Positions 34,460 to 46,587 of a DNA stretch of 64,000 nt are shown here, piece by piece. The notes below the pieces were generated by a model that did no database searches, was not told the origin of the DNA, and was given only the letters and a program-made list of their open reading frames with translations. This DNA comes from Absidia repens (taxonomy: Eukaryota > Mucoromycota > Mucoromycetes > Mucorales > Cunninghamellaceae): positions 1,685,001 to 1,749,000 of the forward strand of contig MCGE01000003.1 in NCBI GenBank assembly GCA_002105175.1. The letters run 5' to 3'. Within the stretch, counting starts at the first letter, position 1, and the number at the start of each line of letters is the position of its first letter. A program made the position numbers and the translations under genes.

Positions 34460-35290
34460 TCTAACTAGGAATATGTTTCCCTTTGTAGTAATTAAATTAG
34501 AACTGTCGTTCAACTGCTGTGGCTCAGGGAGAAAGTAGTTAAATAGGGTGAGCTACAAACAGGTGTATGGTAGAACACTCACGAAATAGCTACAGCAACA
34601 ACTTTTGCGTGATATTTAATGTTATAGATGATGGTTATAAAAACAGGACATATTTTATTTGAAGGAATATGGTAGTTTCTAAACTAATAACATGGGGTTC
34701 ATTGTAACAATGGTGCTAGTTGAGGTAGCATGAAAGAGACTAGAGGGAGTATGAAGAATGGCCAGAACTAATATTTGGGGAGGTGTTGTAAAAAAAGACA
34801 AATAATTGACTGTACAATGAAGAGAAACACAAAGTGATGCCTTGGATTGAAGAAAAACAACTGCTAACACTAAAGTAAAAAGAACGATCTTGGAAGCAAA
34901 ATGGAATCTAACGTCCAAAACAGAAGAGACACTAATGAGACATATTTCATTGAAACAAGTAAAAAGAGACATTTTTTATTCAAATATAAATACAAACTAT
35001 GGACAAGCTAACACTAAATTAAGTTAATGAAGGCTCCAAAAAGCCATCTAATGGGGCCTTCAGATCCTAGATCCAAAATGAAAGGGTTTCCCCATGCATC
35101 TTGTAATCCCTGAGATGGAACCCCTTCTAAACTAGTCCTGATACAACTCTAGATCTAAAATAACTTTATAGAAGCTGAATGGTGAAGAAAAATTGAAATG
35201 AAATGAAAATGAAAGAGAGCAGAAAAAATAAAATAGGCGGGAGAGAGAAGTAATAAACTATTTCACGTGGGCGGGATTTAAAAGATTATT
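34460..35290 (-). repeat. Dispersed non-coding repeat, copy D
   Basis: Minus-strand copy. Read on its own strand it starts with CCCGCCCACGTGAAAT (near 35266-35281), a T/C-rich tract, then GGACTAGTTTAGAAGGGG, CAGGGATTACAAGATGCAT, GGGGAAACCCTTTCATTTTG, GGCTTTTTGGAGCC and a GAATAAAAAATGTCTCTTT signal near 34970. Further downstream units reach to about 34640. It is one of the best-preserved copies. No long open frame is present. Confidence 0.8.
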
Positions 35291-36016
35291 TTTTGCTTGC
35301 AATGGTGTAGGGATAGGCATGAATTGTAAGCATGAAAAAGTTTGTAGTTGTACGAATGTAGACCGAAGCTGAAAAGCCGTAAGCGGAATGATTCTGGAAA
35401 AAGAAGACGTTTGTTCTGTAAATGTAAAGTCAAAGAGTCAAATATATGACATGTATATAATATTTATTTCGGTAAGATGGTAAATATATATTCATTCACT
35501 TTAACAAATAAACAGCAATAATAAACAATGATTGGTAAATGAAAATGGGGATAGTAAAGCTATAGGCGATAAATAAAGAAGAGGGATGACGGTAGGGTAA
35601 GGAATAAAAGGGCAATGGGTGAATGAGATATCCTTGTAGAAACATATAATTGATTCATCGATCCATAATACTTCGGAGTCATCCTAACAATATATATAGA
35701 TATATATATATGTAAGTCAGTAATTAGGTTCTATCCGTGTCTTGAATATCCATCCCTTATCGTTTCCTTACCTTCATTGCTTCGTTGTTTCGTCTACCAA
35801 GGACCAATGACGGGGTCACAAAGTGTGTCTTTTTTTTCGATAGCACCTAGACTTGCAAATAGTAATTATAACGAAATATGAGACCGAGTTCCCTTGATGA
35901 CTTTTTTGGGGTCCACTAGAATATATTTTATTTGAAATAAACAATGATATACAAAGCTACATAATAATACATACATATAAATTGCCTAAAGATATAACAA
36001 CGTATTGATATTTGCT
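35291..36016. other. Intergenic, 3' side of SelO
   Basis: AT-rich, with a (TA)n run near 35693-35712. TATATTTTATTTGAAATAAA near 35922 is a reversed 3'-end signal for SelO. No gene is seen. Confidence 0.45.
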
Positions 36017-38377
36017 CTATGAGCTACAAGAGCATTTCAAACCTTCACTCCACTGTTAATAGCAGCCCCATACCAAAAAAAAAAAAAAAAGATTAGTTAG
36101 CAAAACAGTGTCCTAATATTCCGTCCCATTCGCTTTGTTTTTGTAGTTTTACCTCTGGTACAGGTGTGCTAATCCAGCGTTCGACAATTTCTTGATCATA
36201 ATGGTCCTGGTAAGGGTGGGAGCAGGCATAAAGGCAGTCATTGAGAATCTTAATGGCTTCGGCTTCGGGCAAATTTTCGAAAGCGTCGATCACCTCTTGA
36301 GCAATCCAGTTGCGTAGGACAAACCGGGGTTGTTGGCATCCATTCTGAGTCGTCGTGCATCCGTAGTCGCCGGTGTTTGTTGTTGTTGTTGAAGATGATG
36401 ATGACCGGTAGATTCTTCTTCTTCCAGTAGGATTGCATGTCGATAGATGGCCAACCAGGGTTTCAACGTTTCCTTGCACTCCACTAAGCGTTCAAGATCC
36501 TTTGTCACAATGTCGAGTTTGGTACCACCACTGCTGCCACTGTTTTCGATGTCCAAGGCCACATCAGCATCCCCATCTTCACCATCCGCTGTGATGGTAT
36601 AGTTGCTGAGTGAACGGAAAAAGCGGTGATAATCCACTTCGTATTCGGTAGCCCAGTCCAACAATGGAATGATGACATCATGCATAATGGTTTCATCCTG
36701 TCGTGTCAATCCAAGCTTCGCCCGCATCTTTGTATCAAGTGCTTCCATAAACCAGTCTGTAAAGTCTTCGCTGAGGATCTTCGTCACATACTCTTTACCG
36801 ATTTCCCTGTATTCTTGTCGTGTCGATTCATCTGTTGGTGTTTGTTGTCGTTCAGTATCTTCTTCTTCGTTCGCATCTTTGTCCTTGTTGGCGTAAATGA
36901 GAGTATCCACTTTGTCCTTGGCACCAATCAGTTCAAATAATGGCACACCCAATTTGAATAGGTTGTAAATACACACAGTAGGCTGTCTTTTGAATGCATA
37001 TTCTAAGAATAAATGAAAAGGTATGATGAGTTTGTAAGCACATAAGAAAGTAACATATACATGTAAAAACTTACGTCCAGCGTCATCCGAATGGTTGCAG
37101 ACATAAGAAGGATCATAGTAGTCAAGGATTTGAAATGGTCCATAGTCTAAAGTAAGACCAAGAACAGACATATTATCTAGTATAAAAAAAAGTATGATGA
37201 GATAAATAATTGATAAACATATGTCACTCCTGTAAACTATATTACCTGTATTCATAACGCCATGATTGAATCCTATAAATGATGATCATACAAAGCGTAA
37301 ATAATTTTTCGTCTGAGAGCATAACATCATATGTGTCAAGTTATTACCATTAGCTTGCCAGCCAGCCACCATGACAGCAGTGCGTTTTGCGATTTTGATA
37401 AAGAGTTGAGCATACTTGTTTCCGTCCACCGGAGCATTCAAAGAGGACTTATCTTTATCTTTGCCTTTGTCCGCAGCTGTAGCAGGCATTTTATGATCGT
37501 CGGCTAAATCCTTCAGACAAGAGTAGTGCGAATCCAATTTGTTGCCACCACCACCAAAGACATGATCCAAACAATAGTCTGCCAACTGGCGCACACCATT
37601 CATATCATTTCGTGAATAAAACAATTCAAAGTTGCCAAACCGTATCCAAGAAGGTGCCAATCGAACCACGATAGCGCCACGTTCCGGTTGCCTACTTGTC
37701 GTATCGTCACGGTAGACCTGCCTTGATGACCCCAAGAGTGCCAACGACCGAGTGGTGGGTATGCCCAAAGCATGCATATGTTCAGCCCCTAGATATTCCC
37801 GAATACTTGACCGGAGTACAGCATAGCCATCACCAAAGCGCGAGAAGGGTGTTCGTCCCGCACCTTTGATCTGTACATCCCATCGTTCACCTTGGCTGTT
37901 TTCAGTTTCAAATAACGAGATGGCTCGGCCGTCACCTAACTGACCCGCAAACAACCTATATATAGAGAAACACAAGGTATAACAAAGTTAGCATGATCAA
38001 GTGGAGGGGAGGCAATAGTGCGTTAGATACTGGTAAGATTTAACTTACGAGAACTGGTGACCTGCGTAATTAATTGCATATGGTTGAGTGCCCGGTAAAA
38101 TGGTCTCCCCGGAAAAAACACTGAGGAATTGAGGAGTTGTAAAGGAGGCAGGATCAAGATCGATAGCATTGGCGGATGGAGTGGCTGCAGACAATAAAAC
38201 AGGGTCAGGAGAAGGGTCAGGATAAACCACTGCATAATGCGCCATGACAGGCCTTGATATTCTAGTAAAATGTTTCGAAGTACTATTTGTTGTATCACCA
38301 GAGAGGGTTTGCGTCAGCAGGTTAGTGGGAGAAGGGAGTGAATCGAGTGATCTTTTAGTCATGGTGCGTATTCCCAT
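36017..38377 (-). CDS. FMP40: SelO/YdiU protein AMPylase, mitochondrial type, with a one-base frame break
   Basis: A pseudokinase-fold enzyme that adenylylates proteins in mitochondria. Exons on the minus strand: 38377-38049, 37955-37348, 37272-37246 (27 nt), 37176-37075, 37002-36153 and 36052-36017. Key parts: GHQFSLFAGQLGDGRA, VQIKGAGRTPFSRFGDGYAV, IVVRLAPSWIRFGNFELF, GFNHGVMNTDNMS (metal-binding Asn/Asp) and LDYGPFQILD. In exon 5 the frame breaks at a CCCC run (36326-36329): RRLRMDANNP continues as FVLRNWIAQEVIDAF only if one C is added. With that base the exon phases close perfectly (about 650 aa). A 12-codon last exon gives PEWSEGLKCSCSS, the conserved SelO C-terminus with Cys at the vertebrate Sec position. 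Starts at 38377 or 38362 are both possible. Confidence 0.9.
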
Positions 38378-38704
38378 ATTGTAATATAAATAGTAATATC
38401 CTTTCGAATATTTTATTGAGGAGGCAAATTTGTGTAAAAGCAAGATAAGAAGAATAAAAAGAGAAAAAGAAAGGGAGGTGAGATTTCAACAAAAGGGGAG
38501 TTTCAAAAAAAATGAAAGCGAGCGTGAAGTGTGTATCCCGAAAAGGGTATTCACCGAAATCCAAATAAATCCTAAAGTCGATCACTCGAGAATAAAAAAA
38601 TCCAGTGGGAGGATATGACATTATATAAAGACTACATTTCCTTGATAAAAAACCTCAAAAATATTTATTCACATAAGCGTTTTCAACATTCTCTCATATT
38701 AATC
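38378..38704. promoter_or_regulatory. Divergent promoter region (SelO / SDR)
   Basis: A 0.33-kb AT-rich spacer between two divergent genes. The SelO side is A-rich (T/C-rich on the gene strand). An in-frame ATG near 38615 upstream of the SDR would add a non-conserved extension and is not used. Confidence 0.5.
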
Positions 38705-39917
38705 ATGCGTATTGAAAATAAAGTAGCTTTAATTTATGGTGGCACTTCGGGTAAGGAACCATGTTGTTTTCATTTTAACCCTTATGTAATAATTATTATT
38801 TCTAATTTGTTCAGGGATTGGTAAAGAGTTGACCAAAAAGCTGGTTTCGATGGGGTAATTGCATTCATCGTCAAATTCATGTCGGATCTATCATTGATTT
38901 CTTTTTTTTGAAACAGCGCCCATGTAGTATTCTCAGGGAAAAATAAGGAAAAAGGTCAAGAATTGGCAAGTACATTAAGGTAAATCATCATCATTAAGAC
39001 TGACTAGTATCATATTGATTTTACAATTTTTTTTTCCTAGTCAAGAACAGGCGGTATTCTATCAATGTGATGTAACCAACTGGGAAGCTCAAAGTGAAAT
39101 GTATAATGTGGCCAAACGAAGCTTCGGTGGTAAATCCGTAGATATGGTGATTATTATTGCAGGCATCTTAGATTCTTCGGACTTGTTACATGACAATGAC
39201 CAAGAAGAACAAGATGGAACTTATCGCACTCTCCAAGTCAACCTGACCGCTGCTGTGAAAGCAAATCGTTTAGCAATTCAGCATTTTCTTCGTGAACAAA
39301 AGCCAGGATGCATAATCAATACATCTTCCATTTATGGATTTTGTGGAGCTCCATTGGCACCCATGTATTCGGCATCCAAACATGCTGTAAGTAAATTATG
39401 GGGGAGGGTTTCATGATGATGGTGCATTCATCCTTTTACACATGGCATAGATCATCGGTTTAACCAAAAGCTATGGTTCACTGTTAAAGCCAACCGACAT
39501 CCGTGTGAATGCTGTAGCTCCTTCATTTATTGGTAAGTGCCTTATTTCTCCTCAGCTTGCAAAAAGAAATGAAATTGATTTCTCTATTTTAGAAACTCCG
39601 ATGGTATCGGATCCTGCCAAAATGACGGCTGTTGCTCTCGGTTATATCTCTATGTCATCCTGTATTGACGCCTATTTACAAATCATTCAAGATGCTTCTC
39701 TAAATGGTGAGTAGAATGCGAAAAAGATATCAATCTTTAACCTCTTTTTTTATTGAATGGGGGAATAGGTGATATTTTAACTATTACAAATGATAAGGTT
39801 GGTTCGGTCATCGAGCCTCGAGCAATTGACCCTTTGGAAAGCAAACTGGTGCAATTGAGCGAGGAAAGGAAACAGGCCTACAGGAATCAGCTTTTGGCCT
39901 ACTTTAAAGTTAACTAG
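38705..39917 (+). CDS. Short-chain dehydrogenase/reductase (classical SDR)
   Basis: An NAD(P)-dependent oxidoreductase of unknown substrate. Exons: 38705-38750, 38815-38854, 38917-38979, 39041-39386, 39451-39532, 39593-39706 and 39769-39917, giving 279 aa. The cofactor motif GGTSGIGKE (about 13-21) and the catalytic Ser and Y-x-x-x-K (NTSSIYGFCGAPLAPMYSAS then K) are present, as is the IRVNAVAP segment. The usual NNAG motif is altered to IIAG (VIIIAGILDSS). The C-terminus resembles 15-hydroxyprostaglandin-dehydrogenase-like SDRs only loosely. Two very short exons (40 and 63 nt) sit at the 5' end. A T run of 27 follows the stop. Confidence 0.9.
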
Positions 39918-40429
39918 CTGTACGCCCACTCACATCCTCTGACCTTTTTTTTTTTTTTTTTTTTTTTTTTTGTATTTCATGTATAAAATCTAACCGCGTT
40001 TACCTGATATTCGAATACATACACTATATTCTATCTATTTTCAATAAATTACGCTTGTTCATTTCTGATAATGCAACTGTGTTGCTTAAAAACAAATCAT
40101 TCCTATATCATGATTTGATTTTAAACAGAATACGTGCGCTCCCCTTTTCGCTTTAGCCTAGTATGGTGTAGTGTAGTGCAGTTTAGTATCAATCATCATT
40201 ATCTACTATATAACAATACAATTGAACATGATTATTACCTTTATTTCAAAGTGAAGGTGTGAAATACTTAGAGAGAACTGTGAACAAAGTGGATTGGAGT
40301 CAATGTTTAAAAATAAAAGACATATTTTATTGAAGTATAATCAGCAAACATAAAGTGGGACAGTCAACGCTAATTATAAAGGGGTGAAGGGATTGATGTA
40401 AAAAAGGGGGTAGTATGTAGAAAAGAAGC
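39918..40429. other. Intergenic with 27-base poly-T
   Basis: Poly-T at 39945-39971 and AATAAATTAC near 40042 behind the SDR gene. A segment near 40316-40375 (AGACATATTTTATTGAAG) resembles the 3' arm of repeats D and F in reverse. No gene is seen. Confidence 0.45.
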
Positions 40430-41290
40430 TAAACATATCATCACATTATAGCACATATCTAAATGTGAGGTGATTAAGGGGTTTGTGTGGATAAATGTGG
40501 AGTGCGTGCGGGTAGGGGTATTTTGTTGTGTAGAATAAGCACAAACATAATATGAATTATTCCAATTAGAAAGGATAAGCTATCCATCCTGTGGCGAGTG
40601 ACAAGCAATTCTACGGTGAATGGGTTAACTAAACTAGGCCGATTTGCTTCATCTTTTCTGCAAAGGCATTAAGTGAAAAGATTATAATTACTTTAATGAT
40701 AAGTTGACCACCATGCTGATGATATTTTATGGTGTTGATTGTTATAAGAAAAAGAAAAACTAAAAAGAAATAAGAATGGTTTCCTTTTTCGTCTTTCCCA
40801 AAAAAAAAAAAGGTGACCAAACATATTTCAACTCCCGCCGTATGATTTCCTGGTTCCTCTCTTTCTTTCAATTTTTTTTTTTTTTTCATTCTTTTTTGCT
40901 TCGTCATTCAACCTCTACGGGGTTATTTTGGACCTAGAATTGTATCAGGACTAGTTTAGAAGTGTTTTCAGCTCAGGGATTACAAGATGCATGGGGAAAC
41001 CCTTTCATTTTGGATCTAGGATTTACAAACCCCCCATTAGTTGGCTTTTTGGAGCCCTTATTAGCTTAGTTTAATGTTAGCTTGTCCATAGTTTGAATCT
41101 TTACCTAAATAAAATATGCCATGTCTCTTTTGTCATTATCCTCTGTCTTTTTCGTAGACGTTTGGCTTGCCCTCTGTAGTAGTTCTCTTTTCTCCATTCG
41201 TCCCTTCGCCCTTTTAGATCAGTGTTGATTATGCCAGTTTATGTTTGCGTATCATGCTTCAATAAAATGATATTTTTATTTTTATGTGTA
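40430..41290 (+). repeat. Dispersed non-coding repeat, copy C
   Basis: Plus-strand copy. The upstream arm (about 40490-40800) matches the arm of copy A. The CACGTG box is lost (CCCGCCGTATGA near 40844). The body is well kept: CAGGACTAGTTTAGAAG, TTTCAGCTCAGGGATTACAA, GATGCATGGGGAAACCC, TTTCATTTTGGATCTAGG, GGCTTTTTGGAGCCCTTATT and AATAAAATATGCCATGTC near 41107. Another AATAAAATGATA lies near 41261. No long open frame is present. Confidence 0.75.
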
Positions 41291-41790
41291 TCAGTTCCCA
41301 GTTTATTTTATTTACGATCAATCCACACTTTTGCATAGATTGTACACATCATTACCAATCAGCCAGTTGTACCGCTCTCTGCACTTCATCCTTCACTTTG
41401 GAATAAAAGCCATTTTCTCAAGTCTTTGTTTTATTTTATTCTATATACTAGACAGTAACGGTCAATAATAAAGTTGATATATTAGACTAATCTTCCCTAT
41501 GCCAACTAACCGATTGTGCAGATTTGTAAAACTTCAACCCAAAATCACCAAGATAAACGATCCTTCAAGCTACATTAACACTTGTTTTATCTCTGCCCTA
41601 ATCAGACATAATCTATTTTCCCCTAACCTATCGTCACCCGAGTCAACATTGCAAAACATAAAAACATCCTTTCCAGTAATATGATTCACGTTCTTTATTG
41701 AGTATATTGTATATATAATAGCACTATTACTACTACTGCTACTACTACTATTACACAATACCAATCTATCTAAAATCCACTGATCTAATC
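41291..41790. other. Intergenic, 3' side of the WBP4-like gene
   Basis: AT-rich, with a (TAC)n-like run near 41723-41753. No gene is seen. Confidence 0.45.
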
Positions 41791-42803
41791 CTAATCGCCC
41801 TTTTTCCTAATCATCCGTTTCTTAGTCGCCAGATTGCCTTTTTGTCCACCTAATTTTCGTTTCTTGAAGAGTCCAGATGATGTTGCACCCTCTTCCGTGT
41901 CCGCGCTATCCTTTGCTGGCGATAGCCCAACAAGGTTGTCATCATCTAGTGGATACTCCTTTTCCTTGAATTTGAATTCGTTCAGATCTTCATCAGCCAC
42001 CTCGTCATCGTCTTGGAATTCTGGTGCTTGGTCGTGCGTATGTTCTTGTTGTTGGGGAGCTGCTTTTTTGCCATTGTATTTCTTTTGTTTGGGATGTGTG
42101 TCGACCGATTGCCATTGGCCTACAGCAGCCGTTTCCTTTTCTTGAGGTATCGCCCATTCATCTCGACCTTGTAAATGAGCTGTGGGCGATGGCGTTGCTA
42201 GTGATTCCAGCGTCGGTATTGGTGCCGCATGGTAACGAGGGGTACGTACTGGTAAAGATGGAGGTGGAGGTGGAGGTGGATAGGACGTAGTATGATCTGC
42301 TGGCTGTGAGTCGCTACCGCCGATTCCCGCCATGGATTTGTGCGCTGCCTATAAACAAAGTATACATAGAGGAATAAGGGAGGGGAGGGGAAGGGGGTGA
42401 GTGAGTGATGATTTATTGATGTCTAGTACCCGATTACCTTTTCGATGCGTTGTAATTCACGACGCACACTTTCAGCATCCTTTTGTCCTGTCGTCCTTTT
42501 TTGTAAACATCACTGAGGAAGCGTTCGACATTATCCTTGTGCACTGATCCACTTTCATGTTTTTGAATAGTCTAAGGGGAAAAAAAAGGATGGGTGACTG
42601 AATGAGCATGGTAATGAGAAGTGGGGCTTCTTATTTCAAGCTTACCGGTTTGTTATTGTAAACATATTTTTTGCAATACTTGCACCAATGCTTTTGTTGA
42701 GAGACCCAAAAATCAGACCTAGTTTAATATATAATAGTTTGTTTTTCTTTTAGTTTAGCAAATGAATACTGTTCAAATTAATTTGTACAAGTCTAGCATA
42801 CAT
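41791..42803 (-). CDS. WBP4/FBP21-like splicing protein with U1-type zinc finger; split start codon and one-base frame break
   Basis: A probable spliceosomal protein. Exons on the minus strand: 42803-42802 (only AT), 42718-42646, 42571-42438 and 42348-41791. Joining AT to the next exon gives ATG TCT GAT TTT TGG (MSDFWVSQQKHWCKYC), the expected start of the matrin/U1-type C2H2 finger (C-x2-C ... H-x5-H in KHESGSVH). In exon 3 the frame breaks at AAAA (42481-42484): adding one A yields DKKDAESVRRELQRIEK, which joins AAHKSMAG in the next exon in phase. The rest is Pro-rich (PPPPPPPSLP), acidic, then a basic tail (KKRKLGGQK, KKRMIRKK). No WW domain is seen. About 255 aa after correction. Confidence 0.8.
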
Positions 42804-43115
42804 AATTTAAGTTCGATCGATTTAGAAAAAAAAAGTGGCTACAAGAAAGAGGAAGAGAAATTTAGCGGGGCTTCAAAATAAACAACAAAACCTAAAACTA
42901 GGGACAAATAATGTTCATGCAGGTTAAAATATGATACAAAAAACCACTAAAATAAAAAAAATCATAATCTTTATTTGATGAAATGTAATATATAGTATAA
43001 AAAGAGAGGTTTTTTTTTTGAATAGAACAACTATACATCAGATGGAGGATGGGGTGGGTGGGATTGAGAGAGGCAAATAAAAATATAAAAAAAAACGAGC
43101 GACTAATAGAAAAGG
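42804..43115. other. Spacer between the WBP4-like and velvet genes
   Basis: AT-rich, holding the velvet gene's 3' side and the WBP4-like gene's promoter. No gene is seen. Confidence 0.45.
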
Positions 43116-44920
43116 TCAAGATGAAGTTGTAAAAGGAATACTAGTGGAATTGGGAGTAAATGAGGTTTTTTGGGTGGAATCATTATCATTATTTGATTGG
43201 TGAGGATGAGTAGGAGGAGCAGAAGCAGGAGAAGAAGTTTGTTGAAGTCGTTGATGATGATGAAACACAGTGGGATTTGGATATGGAAGTACTCTTGTAG
43301 GTGGTGAAGATGATGGTGAAGGAGGCGAATGTTGGTGATAAAAAGTTGTTGATTCTCGTACTGGTGAAATAAGAATGTTTTTCATAGACATAATAGAATG
43401 AGTCGATTTAATTGTAGGAAGGGACTGATGTCGTGGTGTTGTTGATGTTGCTGTAGTTGTTGCTGTTTGTTCATGATTTCCATCTGATCGTCGACGTTTA
43501 CTAAGAGCAAAAAAAAAAAATAAAAAAAAGAGGGGGGGATGTTAGTAATGGAGAGTAAATGCAGCGTACATATGTACACATGTTTGATAAATTTGCTTTT
43601 AAAGAAGATGAAGATATATGACTTACTTTGGATGTAAGAGATTTGTTCTAGTTTCTTTTCGAATGCGAATGCGGACACCTTGTTCAGAAAAAGACCGAGT
43701 TAAGAAGGTAGATTCTATACGTGATGAAGAAAAATATCATTCTTTGCGTGTTAACAATCAGAATATTTTAACATTCTTCTCTTCCTGTCCACCCTCCTTC
43801 CTTTCTTTTTCCCTTTATCCCTTTCTGTTATCCCTTGTCAAACCCTAGAAGTGCGTCTATCTCCCCCCACATTATCCCGTCCATACGCTGTATAATTTAT
43901 TTTACCTGACATCCCGGGAAAACCTAGAAGAAAATAAAAATAAAGGTTAAATAAGGTTAGACACGAAAAAAGTCAAAAAAAAAGTATAGTTTTCATAATC
44001 CCAAAAGATTGACTTACTTTTTGGTGAGTATACTTGAAAAGCATCTGACAAGACAGAACACCGACATGTTGCATAAGACCTATGAATTTACACAAATAAA
44101 TAAAGAATTGAGGAAAAAACAATGTAAATAAAGAGGGGAGAATACGACTTACTCGATGATTTCAAATAAGGTAAACCTTAATCTGAAGAAGCCTTCCATC
44201 CTGATACTGACATCCGCAAATATAAAGAAGGCGCCATCTTTATATAACAGAAAAGATATGAGTAATAAATAAAGACCGTATAATACTATAGCACCTACCT
44301 TCGTTGTTACGGTCTCTCAAGCGATGTAATGACTGCACTGTGGTTCCAGCAGTTGTTCTGGCATTGTCTAAAAAAGTCAAGTCCTTATCCCCTGTTTCCG
44401 TAACAAGTGTTGCATATAGGAAAAAGTATGGATATTGTATATTGCTAATAATTAGACAAAATATAAAAGAAGGCAAATAAATATATCATAGAGAGAAAAA
44501 AAAAATAGGTTCATTGATTCATTGATTGATTTACCTTTTATCCGTCAAAAGTTGTACGATGGGTGGTGGGTCCAATGGTCGTCGATCCACTATGTTGTTT
44601 AATAGAGTGAGTAAGTCAGCGGTCGTTCAATAGCAGGATAACGCATATGATTTACTTTTTCATCATAGCATTTCTGGGATTCACCTTTTTCTTTAAAACT
44701 ACATAGTCTTGCCTTTTCGGGTTGTTGCCGTACTATCAAACGATAGCTATTAAGAAGAAGTAAAGTAGAAACGGTTAGTAATACATACGGCAAGTGGCGT
44801 TTAGATTCATCTTGCTGACCTTTGCTGCATTCCGTCAGATTGATTGTTAGGATTGGTGACAGTGGTAGTGGAGGTGCTGGTGTTGGTGGAAGTGGAGTCC
44901 ACTAGTGACGATGCCGTCAT
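43116..44920 (-). CDS. Velvet-domain regulator (VosA/VelB class), possible one-base frame break in exon 1
   Basis: A fungal NF-kB-like DNA-binding regulator of development. Exons on the minus strand: 44920-44789, 44746-44685, 44589-44535, 44444-44299, 44237-44153, 44079-44018, 43923-43906 (18 nt), 43714-43627 and 43500-43116. The velvet domain is spread over exons 1-8: [101 protein letters not shown] and [10 protein letters not shown]. The C-terminus is Ser/Thr/Pro/His-rich, preceded by a basic KRRR. In exon 1 the frame after DGMQQ meets [10 protein letters not shown] only if one base of an AAA run (44821-44823) is skipped. About 343 aa then. Confidence 0.85.
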
Positions 44921-46587
44921 GTTCAGAGAAGAAGAAATAAAAAAAAAGGGTAGAAAAAAAAGTAAGGTTAAAAGGAGTGTATAGGTTTGAAAGAGAAGAA
45001 AAAAGAAGAGGATAGAGAGAAGAAGGAAAAAAAGGAAAAGAAAAAGGGAAAATTGAATTGAAAGGTGGGGAATAAAAATAGATACTTTTTGCGTGTGTGG
45101 ATATTCAAAAAAAAAAGATTTTTTTTTTTTTTTCAATTCATCAATGCTATTCATGAAATAAATATCTACGCCTCTCTTATTTATTTATATGTATTATATA
45201 TATATAATTCCCCAACCTAAATCCCCTCCACACAAATTGGCAATGGTGCTATTTCAATGGTTCCCGACTTCTTGGGCTTGTTGATCGTAAACTCTCAACA
45301 AGGGAATAAAGTATTTTGATTGATTGATTGATTCAAAAGAAACCAAGTTCATCCAACATTAGGGTTTCACAACATGATCTGAGCTTAGTTTACCATACAT
45401 TCTGGATTTATTATCAATGGCAAAATCAATCATTGCTGTACTCTAATCGTATCATTATAATAAATAAAAACAATATCCTTTATATATCCATCATAATCAA
45501 TATCATATAATATAACTGGAATCACACCGTTCAACCACTTAATCCATCTATCCACAAAGAAGCTTTTTATGTACCCCTTCATTTTCTCCTTTCTAAAAAA
45601 AATCTCAGGTCTTAAAAGGCGGATGTTTAAAAGTTTACCTTTGGCTAAACACCATCATGTGACTTTTACTGAGACTCGAGTACTGATGATTGGCTACTTG
45701 AAAAAAATGCTCGATTCGTTTTTCTCATTTGCATGCAAACAAACTATAATGGATCGACCTGAAATGAGGCATATATGAAAGAAAGACGCCTTTTAGATCT
45801 CATATTTTGCAGAATTCCTGCAAAACTCAACCATATTTCTTTTTCTTAGACCAAAAAATTGTACTATGATATATGTAAAGTACATGCCAAAGAAGAATCC
45901 ATACATAATGATGAACAACAAAGCATTCTTCCTTATCATAATTTGCCATTAACCTTTTTTTTTTTTTGCCCTAATTATGTTACCATTGACAAATACTCAA
46001 CCTTCCATCCCTTTTTTCCCCTTTTTCGTCGTAGGTGACCTACGTTTGTATCTCCGACATATCAGGGTTTGAATTTTTTTTTAACGTTTTCACACAAAAC
46101 GACAGGATTATACGCGTCATTTTGCCATCCTACGACATATACAGTACGTTTCAATTTGACATGCGCCCAAGTCCCTGCAGAAAAAAAAAAACAAAAACAA
46201 AAACAAAACGATGTTCGTTCGTCCTTCAAAAAGACGATGGAAAAATACTCCAAATCAAACACATGGAGAGGAAGAAGCTTTTCTTTAATACGATAACGTA
46301 TGTACACTAAAATGGACAGACAGTGAGTGTGTGTAAATGAAAAAAAAAAAACTGGAATTTATGCCGGATAACGGAAAAATAGACTAAATGAACGGAACTG
46401 GTTTACTCAGCCAATGAAAATGCCGCTCGGTACGTAAGTTTCATGGACGGTGGGGATTCTCCGATGGTACCATTTTAAAACTGAATCGCGCTTTTTTTAT
46501 TTTAATTTTTTATTGTTTCTTTATTTTTTCTTCTTCTTTTTTCTTTTTTTCACATCACCTCAATTGATATATACACCAGTACAAAAT
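44921..46587. other. Intergenic, divergent promoters of velvet and MCR1
   Basis: Near 44930-45140 the velvet gene strand is strongly T/C-rich, a typical promoter tract here. A (GATT)n-like run lies near 45320-45333. The MCR1 side has a T-rich tract at 46490-46550. No exon could be supported in between. Confidence 0.45.

Noticed and set aside
41791..42348. The Pro-rich last exon of the WBP4-like gene as an independent gene starting at MAGIGG
   Set aside because: Frame and phase join it to the upstream zinc-finger exons, as in WBP4 homologues.
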